From a bacterium (GTDB taxonomy: Bacteria > Patescibacteriota > Microgenomatia > Daviesbacterales > UBA10151): a stretch of DNA of 52,536 nt. The stretch covers positions 1 to 52,536 of the forward strand of contig JAJYNW010000005.1 in the NCBI GenBank assembly GCA_021786105.1, read 5' to 3'. Below, one piece after another: positions 15,107-23,939 of this stretch. The notes beneath the pieces are model-generated. The model did not search any database and had not been told where the DNA came from. It saw only the letters and a list, made by a program, of their open reading frames with translations. The position numbers and the translations under genes were made by a program. The first letter of the stretch is position 1; each line of letters opens with the position of its first letter.

Positions 15107-17830
15107 ATGAAAACATCTACAAAAAAGACAAAAAGTATTAATTTCCAAGTTTCAGGTGTTACCTCAAGATCTGGGAAAACTTTAACTAATGGACATGCTA
15201 AAGGTATAGTCCTTTATAGCCGGGAACAAGCTTGGGAAGAGGGGAAAAATGTTCCTCCGGTTCCGGAAGATGTTATTGAACCTCAGCTTTCTGAAACCGC
15301 TTTATATATCGGTAAGACAAGATATGCCAAAAGGAATGATCTGAGTGAGCCGATTGAATCTGCCAAAGAGATGTTTTGGCGGGTAGCCTACAATATTGCT
15401 TGCGCTGACTTACAATTTGATCCGGACAAAAAACACCAACTTGAGCAGGCAAAAGAGTTTTATCAGGCAATGGCTTCCCAAAAATTTATTCCCAATACCC
15501 CAACAATGCTCAATGCCGGAAAACCGATGCAGCAACTTTCCGCCTGCTTTGTTTTGCCTGTTGAAGACAATATGAGATCTATTGCCCAGACTTTAGTGGA
15601 CATGGTGATGATCCATAAATCCGGTGGAGGAACAGGATTTTCATTTTCCAGACTAAGGCCTTATGGTGACACGATAGCTTCTTCGGGAGGGACTACTGTT
15701 GGCCCAACATCTTTCCTGCAGGCATATAACGATGTCACCTCCCAAGTGAAACAAGGAGGGGTGAGGCGGGGAGCTAATATGGGAATTCTGCATATCACCC
15801 ATCCGGATATCCTGCGTTTTGCGGTGATGAAGGTGGATGAGTTTTCCGTGACCAACTTTAATATTTCCGTTACCGTAACTGAAGATTGGATGGAGCAGGT
15901 TAAAAAAGACAGTAAGTTTGTAACAGAAGAACCTGATTGGGAGGAGATTATCGGAGAGATTAAGGAGGCCCAAGCGATCCGTGATGTGGATTTGAAGCTG
16001 AAAAAAGTGGAAGACGGAGTGATGAAGCTCTATGACCTGGTTCGGGCAAAAGAAGAAGATGAAGGTTATGAATTAATCAACCCGAGAAATGGGGAAGTAA
16101 CGGATCGCTTAAACGCCAGGAAAGTTTTCCTTCTGATTACCCAACTTGCCTGGCATTATGGTGACCCGGGGATGATTATCATTGACAGGATTAACAAGTC
16201 CAATGCTAACCCCACACCGGGTTTGGGGACTATCGAAGCCACTAACCCTTGCGGTGAGCAGCCGTTGCTCCCATATGATGCTTGTACGTTAGGGGCAGTA
16301 AACGTGGGGAAATTTGTCAAAGATAAGGAAGTTGATTGGGAAAACCTGGCAACTACAGTGAAGATGGCAGTGCACTTTTTGGACAATGTTTTGGATATGA
16401 ACAATTATCCTATCCAGGCGGTTAACGACATGACCAGAAACATCCGCCGGATTGGCTTGGGAATGATGGGATTTGCAGATATGCTGGTCCAGCTTGAGGT
16501 AGGTTACAACACTGAAGAAGGGTTGAAGGTGGCTGAGGAAGTGATGGACTTTATTAACAAAAACGCCAGAGAAGCAAGCATTGAGCTGGCTAAGATTCGT
16601 GGTACTTTCCTGGCTTGGCCGGGATCAATTTATGACTCCAAGAGTCCCTATTTCCGTGGGGACAGTGTAAAACTTCGAAACGGAGCGATTACTACCATTG
16701 CTCCAACCGGGACAACTTCAATGTTGGCTGACGCGTCTTCCGGGATTGAACCTTACTTTGGGCTCTCATATGCCAAAAATACTATCGAGGGGAAGAGATT
16801 GTTTACTACTAATCCATTTTTCCTCAAAGTGGCTCAGGAGGAAGGATTCTATTCTGAAGAACTGTTAGCCAAGATTGAGGCCAACCATGGTTCTGTCCAG
16901 GGGCTTCCGGAAGTGCCCGAAAAGTGGCAGCGGGTCTTTGCTGTAGCCCACGATATTACCCCGGAGTGGCATGTTAAGGTCCAGGCAGCTTTCCAAAAAC
17001 ATGTCGATAATGCAATCTCTAAAACTATTAACTTTGCTCATGGGGCAACGGTGGAGGATGTCCGGCAGGCCTATATGATGTCTTATGAAACAGGCTGTAA
17101 GGGAATTACCATTTACCGTGATGGGTCCCGGGAAAAGCAGATTCTGGAGACTAAAAAAGAATCCTCCTACTTTGATAAATTAAGCGGCAAAGATTCCGTG
17201 AAACAACAGGTCTCAATTTCTGAGGATGAGGTTCAGGGTGTGGAGGCTGTTACTTCCGATACGCTTTCCGGCAGACCGGCAATCTTGCGCGGAAGGACCT
17301 ACAAGATTAACACTCCGGTGGGCGAGGCTTTTGTGACGATTAACCGCGATACCAAGGATCAGCTCTTTGAGGTTTTTGTAACCATCGGTAAAGCCGGTAT
17401 GCATACTTCAGCAGATGCTGAAGCATTGGGAAGAATGATTTCCTTAGCTTTGAGGATATCCAAACCCAACTCCCAGACGATTGCTAAAAAGGTTGTTTCC
17501 CAACTTAAAGGTATTGGTGGGTCTTCCCAGATAGGTTTTGGCAAGGAAAGGGTGATGAGCTTGGCTGATGCGATTGCTAAGGCTTTGGCAGAGGAATTGG
17601 CTCAGCTTGAGGCAGCAAAAACCGAGGAACCTTCCGGAGAAATGATCCCTTTAAATCTGTCGCTTTCCAGCGAATCCGGTGAAACCCACGGGCATGTTCA
17701 GGAAACCTTGCTTGAGGATTCGCAAGCTGCAACTAAATTTGCTGATTTCTGTCCGGAGTGCGGGCAGGCAACGTTTACTTTTATTGAAGGGTGTAAGAAG
17801 TGCCAGTCTTGCGGATATAGCATGTGCTAA
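15107..17830 (+). CDS. nrdJ: Adenosylcobalamin-dependent (class II) ribonucleotide reductase
   Basis: A 907-residue enzyme that reduces ribonucleotides to deoxyribonucleotides with a radical generated from adenosylcobalamin. Visible elements: NTPTMLNAGKP, the redox Cys in LSACFVLP, HKSGGGTGFSFSRLRP, the NPCGEQPLLPYDACTLG active site (N-x-C-x-E plus the second redox Cys), a TSCPD domain (about residues 715-800) and a C-terminal Cys-rich ribbon (CPECG...CKKCQSCGYSMC). Between VTEDWMEQV and YELINPRNGEV there is a helical charged insertion of about 50 residues compared with the usual family layout. No class I or III reductase is seen in the window. It overlaps the start of the adenosyltransferase gene. 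Confidence 0.95.
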   Translation: MKTSTKKTKSINFQVSGVTSRSGKTLTNGHAKGIVLYSREQAWEEGKNVPPVPEDVIEPQLSETALYIGKTRYAKRNDLSEPIESAKEMFWRVAYNIACADLQFDPDKKHQLEQAKEFYQAMASQKFIPNTPTMLNAGKPMQQLSACFVLPVEDNMRSIAQTLVDMVMIHKSGGGTGFSFSRLRPYGDTIASSGGTTVGPTSFLQAYNDVTSQVKQGGVRRGANMGILHITHPDILRFAVMKVDEFSVTNFNISVTVTEDWMEQVKKDSKFVTEEPDWEEIIGEIKEAQAIRDVDLKLKKVEDGVMKLYDLVRAKEEDEGYELINPRNGEVTDRLNARKVFLLITQLAWHYGDPGMIIIDRINKSNANPTPGLGTIEATNPCGEQPLLPYDACTLGAVNVGKFVKDKEVDWENLATTVKMAVHFLDNVLDMNNYPIQAVNDMTRNIRRIGLGMMGFADMLVQLEVGYNTEEGLKVAEEVMDFINKNAREASIELAKIRGTFLAWPGSIYDSKSPYFRGDSVKLRNGAITTIAPTGTTSMLADASSGIEPYFGLSYAKNTIEGKRLFTTNPFFLKVAQEEGFYSEELLAKIEANHGSVQGLPEVPEKWQRVFAVAHDITPEWHVKVQAAFQKHVDNAISKTINFAHGATVEDVRQAYMMSYETGCKGITIYRDGSREKQILETKKESSYFDKLSGKDSVKQQVSISEDEVQGVEAVTSDTLSGRPAILRGRTYKINTPVGEAFVTINRDTKDQLFEVFVTIGKAGMHTSADAEALGRMISLALRISKPNSQTIAKKVVSQLKGIGGSSQIGFGKERVMSLADAIAKALAEELAQLEAAKTEEPSGEMIPLNLSLSSESGETHGHVQETLLEDSQAATKFADFCPECGQATFTFIEGCKKCQSCGYSMC

Positions 17831-18426
17831 AAACTACTACAGTTCCCTTTACGATTTCTCACAGAAAAGTTGTGCCCAAGACGGTAAAATTGAACTCGAA
17901 ACCTGAAGGTTTGGTCATTGTTTATACAGGTGAAGGGAAAGGAAAAACAACTGCAGCTTTGGGATTGGCGCTCCGGGCGGCAGGATATAAAAAAAGGGTA
18001 TTAATTGTTCAATTCGGCAAGGCTTGGTTTTCCGGCGAGGTGCAGGGGGTAAAGAAACTCAAACCTTTTATCAGGTTAGTACAGGGAGGTCGTGGGTTTG
18101 TCGGTATCTTAGGTGACAAGCTTCCCGAAAAGGAACACAAAATGGCTGCCCAAAAAACATACGAGCTATTATATAAGGAAGTAATTTCAGGCAAATGGGA
18201 TATAGTTATAGCTGATGAAATTGTCGGGGCAGTCAGCTCCCAGCTGTTACCCCTTTCCCAAGGTTTAAGGTTAATCAAAGATAAGCCAAAAAATGTTGAC
18301 CTGGTGCTGACAGGGCATCATGCTCCCGAACAAATTATTGCCAAAGCAGATTTGGTGACTGAAATGGTAGCTGTGAAGCACCCTTTTGAAAAAGGTATCT
18401 TGGCTAAAGAAAGTATCGATTATTGA
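17824..18426 (+). CDS. cobO: Corrinoid (cob(I)alamin) adenosyltransferase, BtuR/CobO type
   Basis: A 200-residue P-loop enzyme that attaches the adenosyl group of ATP to reduced corrinoid. Motifs: GLVIVYTGEGKGKTTAALG (P-loop), VLIVQFGKAW, IVIADEIVGA (Walker B-like) and VLTGHHAPEQII. The GTG start at 17824 overlaps the nrdJ stop; a second in-frame GTG at 17872 would give 184 residues. No other cobalamin biosynthesis gene is present, so it probably adenosylates scavenged cobalamin for the adjacent nrdJ product. Confidence 0.93.
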   Translation: MLKTTTVPFTISHRKVVPKTVKLNSKPEGLVIVYTGEGKGKTTAALGLALRAAGYKKRVLIVQFGKAWFSGEVQGVKKLKPFIRLVQGGRGFVGILGDKLPEKEHKMAAQKTYELLYKEVISGKWDIVIADEIVGAVSSQLLPLSQGLRLIKDKPKNVDLVLTGHHAPEQIIAKADLVTEMVAVKHPFEKGILAKESIDY

Positions 18427-18439
18427 GCAGTTGGGGGGT

Positions 18440-18467
18440 TGCCATAATTTAGCACTCGTGGTAGACT
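18440..18467 (+). promoter_or_regulatory. lon promoter
   Basis: TTGCCA (18440-18445), a 16-bp spacer and TAGACT (18462-18467). The spacer and -10 overlap the CIRCE element. Transcription would start near 18474, about 30 nt before the lon ATG. Confidence 0.5.
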
Positions 18468-18475
18468 ACTGCTAA
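18449..18475 (+). promoter_or_regulatory. CIRCE element (HrcA operator) upstream of lon
   Basis: TTAGCACTC (18449-18457), nine bases, then TACTGCTAA (18467-18475). The left arm is a perfect match and the right arm matches GAGTGCTAA at 7 of 9, with exactly the canonical 9-bp gap. It overlaps the lon promoter, so HrcA repression released by heat or misfolded protein is expected. Confidence 0.78.
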
Positions 18476-18504
18476 GAGCTAATGAGAGAGGATCTAAACA
18501 ATTA

Positions 18505-20925
18505 ATGGCTGATTTTAATCTACAATCTACATCATTACCAGATAAACTTCCTGTCGGACCTTTAAGGGATGTGGTTATGTTTCCAGGAACAGCTCTGCCT
18601 ATTGCTTCTGGCCGCCCAATGTCCAAAGCTGCTTTAGACCAAGCTTGGTCCACTAACCGTTTAGTTGTTTTTGTTACCCAGAAAAACGGCCGGGTAGAAG
18701 AACCCAAGGAGAAAGATTTATATCAAGTTGGTACAGTTTGTCTTTTAAAAAGGATGATCAAAAACCCAGAAGGTGAGTACACGGTTCATGCTGAAGGTTT
18801 ACATCGGGTTTTCATTAAAAAGTACACCCAAAACGATCCCTATTTGGAAGCTGAGGTCACTGAACTTCCGGAACTTGCCGAAAGGAACGAAGAAGTTGAA
18901 GCCTTAATGAGAACGGTTAAGGACCAGTTCCGCCGTTTTATTGAGCTTGGAGGTAACCCCATCTTTGATCCAACAGTGTTTTCTAACTGGACTGCATCTT
19001 TGACTGTCATTTCCCAAAACGAAGATCCTAATTTATTAGTCAATTCCATTGCGTCCGCAGTTGAGTTTAAGACTATCGATAAACAGCAACTTTTGGAGAT
19101 GGTTTCCATTATTGATAGACTGCAAAGGCTGTCTGAGCTTTTGGCTAAAGAACTCAAAATTTTAGAAATCCAACAAAACTTGTCTTCGAAAACCCAGGAA
19201 AGAGTTTCCAAGATGACCCGGGAAGCAATCCTGCGTGAGCAGATGAAAAGTATTGCTGAGGAACTTGGTGAAGAGGGCGAGGGGAACCAGGAGATCCGGG
19301 AATTTGAGATCAAGATCAGACATTCAGGGATGCCCAAAGAAGTTCGCGAAAAGGCGATGAAAGAGTTGGCAGGTTTGGCCAAAATGTCCCAATACAACCC
19401 TGAAGCTTCCTATAAAAGAAATTATATTGAATGGCTAACAGACCTTCCCTGGAAAGTGAAAGACAACCCCCGGGTAGATATGAAAAAAGCAGAAAAAGTT
19501 TTGGATGAGGATCATTATGGCTTAAATAAAGTTAAGGAAAGAATCTTGGAATACCTGGCTGTCCACAAGCTTTCCGGCAAAGTTAAAGGCCCAATCCTTT
19601 GTTTTGTGGGACCTCCGGGAACCGGAAAAACTTCTATCGGTAAATCCATTGCCCGCTCGCTGGGAAGAAAATTCGTGAAAGTTTCCCTAGGCGGTATCCG
19701 GGATGAAGCCGAGATTCGCGGACACAGAAGGACTTATGTCGGATCAATGCCAGGAAGGATTGTCCAGGGAGTTAAACAAGCGGGGAGTGTGAATCCGGTA
19801 TTTATGCTCGATGAAATTGATAAGATTGGCATGGACTATCGCGGTGATCCCTCAGCAGCCCTTCTGGAAGCTTTGGATCCCGAACAAAACAATGCTTTCT
19901 CGGACCATTACCTAGAGGTGCCTTACGACCTTTCCGACGTGATGTTTATTACCACGGCCAACGTTTTGGACACTATCCCTCCGGCACTCCGTGACCGCTT
20001 GGAGATTATCCGTTATGCGGGTTATACAGAAGAAGAGAAATTTCACATTGCCCGAAAGTTCTTAATTCCGAAACAAATTGCCACCCATGGACTTAAGGAA
20101 AACCAAATCAAATTCGAGGATGATGCAGTTTATGCGGTGATCCGTGAATATACCCGAGAGGCTGGGGTAAGAAATCTGGAGAGGGAACTGACTTCTATCA
20201 TCCGTAAAGTTGTCCGTCAGGTTGCCGAAGGCGCCAAGAAGAAAACATTCATTATCACCCCGGAAGAAGTTACCAAGCTTTTGGGTCCGGCAAAATTCTT
20301 GCCACAACTTACCGAGGTTGAAGATACAGTGGGGACTGTTACCGGTTTGGCTTGGACAGAGGTTGGGGGAGATATCATGTTTATCGAAGTGACCTTGATG
20401 CCGGGTAAGGGCCAATTGATTTTGACCGGGCAATTGGGGGATGTGATGAAGGAATCCGGAACTGCAGCCATGTCCTATGTTCGGGCCCACTGGAGGGATT
20501 TAGGGCTTCCTGAAAGGTTCTATCAAAAGATTGATGTTCACGTCCATGTGCCGGAAGGGGCTGTGCCTAAAGATGGGCCTTCCGCAGGCATTGCTTTAAC
20601 AACAGCTTTGGTTTCGGCTTTAACCAAGATTCCGGTTAAAAAGGACGTGGCGATGACTGGTGAGATTACCCTCCGGGGAAGGGTGTTGGAAATTGGCGGG
20701 TTGAAAGAGAAGGTTATTGCCGCCCATCGGGCTGGGGTTAAGACTGTCATTGTTCCGGAAAACAACAGGAAAGATTTGGAGGACATTCCTGATTATGTCC
20801 AAAAGGACGTTAAGTTTGTCTTTGTCAAACACATGGATGAAGTTTTGAAGGTAGCTTTAACCAAACCTCCGGTTTCCTCCAACCATAAGCACCTTCAATT
20901 TTCTCCCTCCCCGGTTTTTGCTTGA
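18505..20925 (+). CDS. lon: ATP-dependent Lon protease
   Basis: An 806-residue cytoplasmic AAA+ serine protease of full bacterial (LonA) length. It has an N-terminal substrate-binding domain starting [19 protein letters not shown], a coiled-coil middle, the AAA+ module with Walker [10 protein letters not shown] and Walker B FMLDEIDK, and a C-terminal protease with catalytic Ser in [11 protein letters not shown] and Lys in [14 protein letters not shown]. It degrades misfolded and regulatory proteins. A purine-rich GAGAGGA lies about 12 nt before the ATG. The CIRCE element in front indicates heat-shock control. Confidence 0.97.
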   Translation: MADFNLQSTSLPDKLPVGPLRDVVMFPGTALPIASGRPMSKAALDQAWSTNRLVVFVTQKNGRVEEPKEKDLYQVGTVCLLKRMIKNPEGEYTVHAEGLHRVFIKKYTQNDPYLEAEVTELPELAERNEEVEALMRTVKDQFRRFIELGGNPIFDPTVFSNWTASLTVISQNEDPNLLVNSIASAVEFKTIDKQQLLEMVSIIDRLQRLSELLAKELKILEIQQNLSSKTQERVSKMTREAILREQMKSIAEELGEEGEGNQEIREFEIKIRHSGMPKEVREKAMKELAGLAKMSQYNPEASYKRNYIEWLTDLPWKVKDNPRVDMKKAEKVLDEDHYGLNKVKERILEYLAVHKLSGKVKGPILCFVGPPGTGKTSIGKSIARSLGRKFVKVSLGGIRDEAEIRGHRRTYVGSMPGRIVQGVKQAGSVNPVFMLDEIDKIGMDYRGDPSAALLEALDPEQNNAFSDHYLEVPYDLSDVMFITTANVLDTIPPALRDRLEIIRYAGYTEEEKFHIARKFLIPKQIATHGLKENQIKFEDDAVYAVIREYTREAGVRNLERELTSIIRKVVRQVAEGAKKKTFIITPEEVTKLLGPAKFLPQLTEVEDTVGTVTGLAWTEVGGDIMFIEVTLMPGKGQLILTGQLGDVMKESGTAAMSYVRAHWRDLGLPERFYQKIDVHVHVPEGAVPKDGPSAGIALTTALVSALTKIPVKKDVAMTGEITLRGRVLEIGGLKEKVIAAHRAGVKTVIVPENNRKDLEDIPDYVQKDVKFVFVKHMDEVLKVALTKPPVSSNHKHLQFSPSPVFA

Positions 20926-20929
20926 GCCT

Positions 20930-20950
20930 GTGCAAGGTGACGCCTTGCGT
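20930..20950. repeat. Single copy of the GGTGACGCC palindromic repeat
   Basis: GTGCAAGGTGACGCCTTGCG plus T, which forms the hairpin GCAAGG-TGACG-CCTTGC. The same unit occurs in tandem at 9730-9770. It sits 5 nt after the lon stop codon and about 60 nt before hppA, so it could act at the lon transcript end or simply be a dispersed intergenic repeat. There is no T-tract. Confidence 0.65.
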
Positions 20951-20976
20951 AGGATGTGCGACATGATATTCAAGCC

Positions 20977-21006
20977 TTGACTTAAGATAGGCTCCCATAG
21001 TAAATT
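20977..21006 (+). promoter_or_regulatory. hppA promoter
   Basis: TTGACT (20977-20982), an 18-bp spacer and TAAATT (21001-21006), with the ATG only 7 nt later at 21014. Confidence 0.5.
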
Positions 21007-21013
21007 ATTAGGC

Positions 21014-23020
21014 ATGGAGTTTGTCCTAGCCAATTCAACATTACTAATTTTGGGAGCTGCAGCTTTGGCTCTTCTTTATGGACTTTTCTTAAGCTCATGG
21101 ATTTTAAAGCTCCCTGCAGGGGATAAGAAAATGCAGGCTATTGCCCAGGCTATCCAGGAAGGAGCCAGCGCTTACCTCAATAAACAGTACCGAAGCATTG
21201 CAATTGTGGCCATAATCTTATTTGCCGGACTGTGGTATTTCCTGGGAACTAACACCGCTTTTGGGTTTTTGATTGGGGCTTTGGCTTCTGCTGCTGCCGG
21301 TTATATCGGTATGAATGTTTCTGTTAGGGCCAATGTCCGGACAACGGAGGCTGCTAAATCCGGTTTAGCCCGGGCTTTGGACGTGTCCTTCAAAGGTGGG
21401 GCAGTGACTGGTTTGATGGTGGTTGGTTTAGGTCTTTTATCGGTTTCCGGTTTCTATTTTTTAACCCATGATATTAAAGCCTTGGTGGGACTTGGTTTTG
21501 GAGGATCTTTAATTTCAGTTTTTGCCCGTTTAGGGGGAGGAATTTTTACCAAAGGTGCTGATGTGGGAACAGATATGGTGGGAAAGATTGAAGCAGGTAT
21601 TCCTGAGGATGATCCCCGGAATCCGGGTGTGATTGCTGATAACGTTGGTGATAACGTCGGTGATTGTGCCGGAATGGCGGCTGATCTTTTTGAAACCTAC
21701 GCTGTGACTGCTGTGGCTACTATCCTTCTAGGAAGCTTGGTCTTTGCCAACTTTAATAACGCTGTTATCTATCCTCTGGCTTTGGGTGCTGCCTCAATTG
21801 TGGCTTCAATCATTGGAACTTTCTTTGTTAAGCTTGGCGGAAGTAAGAATATCATGAATGCTTTGTACAAAGGATTGGCAGTTTCGGCTATTTTGGCGGC
21901 TATAGCTTTTTATCCTCTAACTCAATGGTTTATGGGTGGGAATGGACACTATGATCCGATGAGCTTGTATTGGGCTTCCCTTTTGGGATTAGTGGTGACA
22001 GTAGGTATGGTTTTAATAACCGAATATTATACTTCTACCCGCTATAATCCGGTCAAAGGTATTGCTCAAGCTTCTACTACCGGACATGGAACCAACATTA
22101 TTGCTGGTTTGGCTACCTCGATGAAGTCCACTTTTTTGCCAATTATCTTAATAGCAGCTGCTATCTTTGCCGCTTTTTCTCTGGCTGGACTTTACGGAAT
22201 TGCCGTTGCCGCTATGGCGATGCTTTCTATGACGGGAATTGTGGTGGCAATTGATGCTTACGGCCCGATTACTGACAATGCCGGTGGGATTGCTGAGATG
22301 GCGGAATTGCCGGATTCTGTTCGGGATGTCACTGATCCTTTGGATGCAGTTGGAAATACCACCAAAGCTGTAACTAAAGGTTATGCTATCGCTTCTGCAG
22401 GTTTGGCCGCCTTAGTACTCTTTGCCTCATATGCTCAAGATTTGGCAGCTTTAGGCAAAAACCTTTCCTTTTCCCTCTCTGACCCCAATGTTATTATCGG
22501 ACTCTTTATCGGTGGAGCTTTGCCATATTTCTTTGGAGCTTTGGCTATGGAAGCTGTCGGAAAAGCGGCTTATGCAGTTGTTAATGAAGTCCGACGCCAA
22601 TTTAAGGATATCAAAGGTATCATGAGCGGTAAAGCTAAACCGGATTACGGTAAAGCTGTAGCGATTGTTACCGAGGCTGCTCAAAAAGAGATGATTTTGC
22701 CGGCCCTAATCCCGGTTGCGGCTCCAATTTTGGTGGGGCTTATTTTGGGCCCGGCAGCCTTAGGGGGGTTGCTCATGGGAATTATCGTGACCGGTATTTT
22801 TGTGGCCATCTCCATGACTACTGGGGGAGCGGCCTGGGATAATGCCAAAAAGCATATTGAGGCCGGTAACTTTGGTGGCAAGAAATCTCCTGCTCATCAA
22901 GCAGCAGTTACAGGTGACACTGTCGGTGATCCTTATAAGGATACCGCTGGCCCGGCTATTAACCCGATGATTAAGGTAGCCAATATCGTTGCCTTACTTC
23001 TTGTTCCTTTCCTCAGATAA
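21014..23020 (+). CDS. hppA: Membrane-bound proton-translocating pyrophosphatase
   Basis: A 668-residue integral membrane protein with about 16 helices that couples pyrophosphate hydrolysis to ion export. Signature segments: [46 protein letters not shown] and [18 protein letters not shown]. The segment [10 protein letters not shown] carries Lys and Thr where K+-dependent enzymes have Ala and, usually, Gly or Ala. This marks the K+-independent, H+-pumping class by family knowledge. It would recover energy from biosynthetic pyrophosphate in a fermentative cell. No Shine-Dalgarno precedes the ATG. Confidence 0.96.
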   Translation: MEFVLANSTLLILGAAALALLYGLFLSSWILKLPAGDKKMQAIAQAIQEGASAYLNKQYRSIAIVAIILFAGLWYFLGTNTAFGFLIGALASAAAGYIGMNVSVRANVRTTEAAKSGLARALDVSFKGGAVTGLMVVGLGLLSVSGFYFLTHDIKALVGLGFGGSLISVFARLGGGIFTKGADVGTDMVGKIEAGIPEDDPRNPGVIADNVGDNVGDCAGMAADLFETYAVTAVATILLGSLVFANFNNAVIYPLALGAASIVASIIGTFFVKLGGSKNIMNALYKGLAVSAILAAIAFYPLTQWFMGGNGHYDPMSLYWASLLGLVVTVGMVLITEYYTSTRYNPVKGIAQASTTGHGTNIIAGLATSMKSTFLPIILIAAAIFAAFSLAGLYGIAVAAMAMLSMTGIVVAIDAYGPITDNAGGIAEMAELPDSVRDVTDPLDAVGNTTKAVTKGYAIASAGLAALVLFASYAQDLAALGKNLSFSLSDPNVIIGLFIGGALPYFFGALAMEAVGKAAYAVVNEVRRQFKDIKGIMSGKAKPDYGKAVAIVTEAAQKEMILPALIPVAAPILVGLILGPAALGGLLMGIIVTGIFVAISMTTGGAAWDNAKKHIEAGNFGGKKSPAHQAAVTGDTVGDPYKDTAGPAINPMIKVANIVALLLVPFLR

Positions 23021-23092
23021 TTGTATTCCTTACAGGAATATTACCTTGTCACTATCTATTTTTCGCGGGAATTAACTAAAGTTATTGTTTAT

Positions 23093-23491
23093 ATGAGGAA
23101 AGAAAATTTAATAGTGGCTGTAATTAATTCTGACGAGGAGATACTCCAAACCTTGGAGTTAATAATTCAAGCCGATGGCTATAGTACGGCGGCGGTAAAG
23201 TTACATGAATTACAAGAAAGGGGAGTCGAGGGTTATATTGAAAAAGTAAAACCAAAGGTAATAGTTTGGGACATTAATGATCCGGTTGACGAAAATATCA
23301 GACAATTGGATCGGTTCAAAAGGTCAAAAATTGCGGAGGGTAAGGGTCTTCTGGTGGTTACGCCTTTTACGGACGAAGTTGGAATCTTCTCAAAAAGAGT
23401 AGGCATGCCGGTAATGAACTTAGATGAACTTTTTAAGAGAAGTTTTTCGGAAACTATGAAGGAATATTTGGGTGCGGGGGGTAAAGAGTAA
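23093..23491 (+). CDS. Response-regulator receiver-like protein, degenerate
   Basis: A 132-residue single domain with the alternating beta/alpha pattern of a CheY-like receiver (LIVAVINSDEEILQTLELIIQADGYS..., KVIVWDIND, GLLVVTPF). The Asp of VWDIND could be the phosphoacceptor, but the conserved Lys near the C terminus is not in its usual context. It may therefore be a pseudo-receiver. No histidine kinase is adjacent. The track start at 23021 lies in a small inverted repeat right after hppA (ATTCCT-TAC-AGGAAT); the ATG at 23093 starts the first beta strand. Confidence 0.55.
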   Translation: MRKENLIVAVINSDEEILQTLELIIQADGYSTAAVKLHELQERGVEGYIEKVKPKVIVWDINDPVDENIRQLDRFKRSKIAEGKGLLVVTPFTDEVGIFSKRVGMPVMNLDELFKRSFSETMKEYLGAGGKE

Positions 23492-23507
23492 GTAGCGCGT
23501 AGGGGAT
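23492..23507. repeat. Direct copy of the tRNA-Glu 3' end
   Basis: GTAGCGCGTAGGGGAT, 16 bp identical to 23627-23642, the 3' end of the minus-strand tRNA-Glu gene (acceptor 3' strand and part of the T arm). It lies 120 bp beyond the tRNA 3' end, just after the receiver-like gene, and resembles an attachment-site duplication. Confidence 0.7.
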
Positions 23508-23585
23508 GGATCTCTCCTCATTTCATTCGGAGTTGAACCTGCTTCGCCTCTGTGAGGCGCGCATAGTTCTTACCCAATACAGGCA

Positions 23586-23627
23586 AAAAACAAAAAATCC
23601 CACATAAAGTGGGACCTTTTGTTTTTG
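23586..23627 (-). terminator. Intrinsic terminator of tRNA-Glu
   Basis: On the minus strand the hairpin TCCCAC-TTTAT-GTGGGA (23598-23614) is followed by TTTTTTGTTTTTT. The plus-strand side also has CCTTTTGTTTTTG, so it may stop transcription in both directions. Confidence 0.8.
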
Positions 23628-23701
23628 TAGCGCGTAGGGGATTCGAACCCCTGATTACTGGAATGAGAATCCAGTGTCCTAGGCCACTAGACGAACGCGC
23701 C
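23628..23701 (-). tRNA. tRNA-Glu (anticodon CTC)
   Basis: A 74-nt cloverleaf on the minus strand: acceptor GGCGCGT pairing with ACGCGCT (one G-U), D arm GTCTAGTGGCCTAGGAC, anticodon arm CTGGA-TTCTCAT-TCCAG with anticodon CTC (reads GAG), T arm AGGGG-TTCGAAT-CCCCT, discriminator A. The CCA end is not encoded. It is followed by a strong terminator and flanked by partial copies of both its ends. Confidence 0.95.
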
Positions 23702-23939
23702 GCGTTGCTCTGCGTTCATCTGCGAGATCTCTAATACTATTGAAATCGTTGTTTCAATAGCGCTCCAATCTCTAATGACGAACGCGCCGTACTGGTAATT
23801 TTAACAAAATTTACATATTTCTACCACTAATCTTGCAAAAGATAGATAAGATTAAAGAGTGCTTCTCCAAGATATTGTGAGATTGACATTTGAGGCTAGG
23901 TAACCTAAAATTTACAAAGCGTTTTCGTAATTTAAAATT
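23702..23939. other. Intergenic region between tRNA-Glu and greA with repeats
   Basis: No gene is seen. The region holds an inverted repeat CTATTGAAA...TTTCAATAG (about 23737-23761), the short repeat ATCTCTAAT on either side of it, and at 23777-23789 the 13-mer GACGAACGCGCCG, identical to the 5' end of the tRNA gene (23690-23702). The rest is AT-rich and ends with the greA promoter. Confidence 0.6.
23883..23911 (+). promoter_or_regulatory. greA promoter
   Basis: TTGACA (23883-23888), a 17-bp spacer and TAAAAT (23906-23911): close to the sigma-70 consensus with ideal spacing. The leader to the ATG at 23940 would be about 22 nt. Confidence 0.82.

Noticed and set aside
18420-18707. 95-residue minus-strand ORF over the lon upstream region
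   Set aside because: It covers the CIRCE element and the first codons of lon in antisense; no motif and no ribosome binding site.
23021-23092. Longer start of the receiver-like protein at 23021
   Set aside because: It would begin directly at the hppA stop, run through a small inverted repeat and add residues not fitting the receiver fold; the ATG at 23093 is better.
23520-23580. Possible second tRNA or pseudo-tRNA between the two 3'-end copies (GGTTCAACTCC looks like a T loop)
   Set aside because: The arms around it do not pair as a T stem and no acceptor or anticodon arm forms; only the outer 16 bp match the tRNA.
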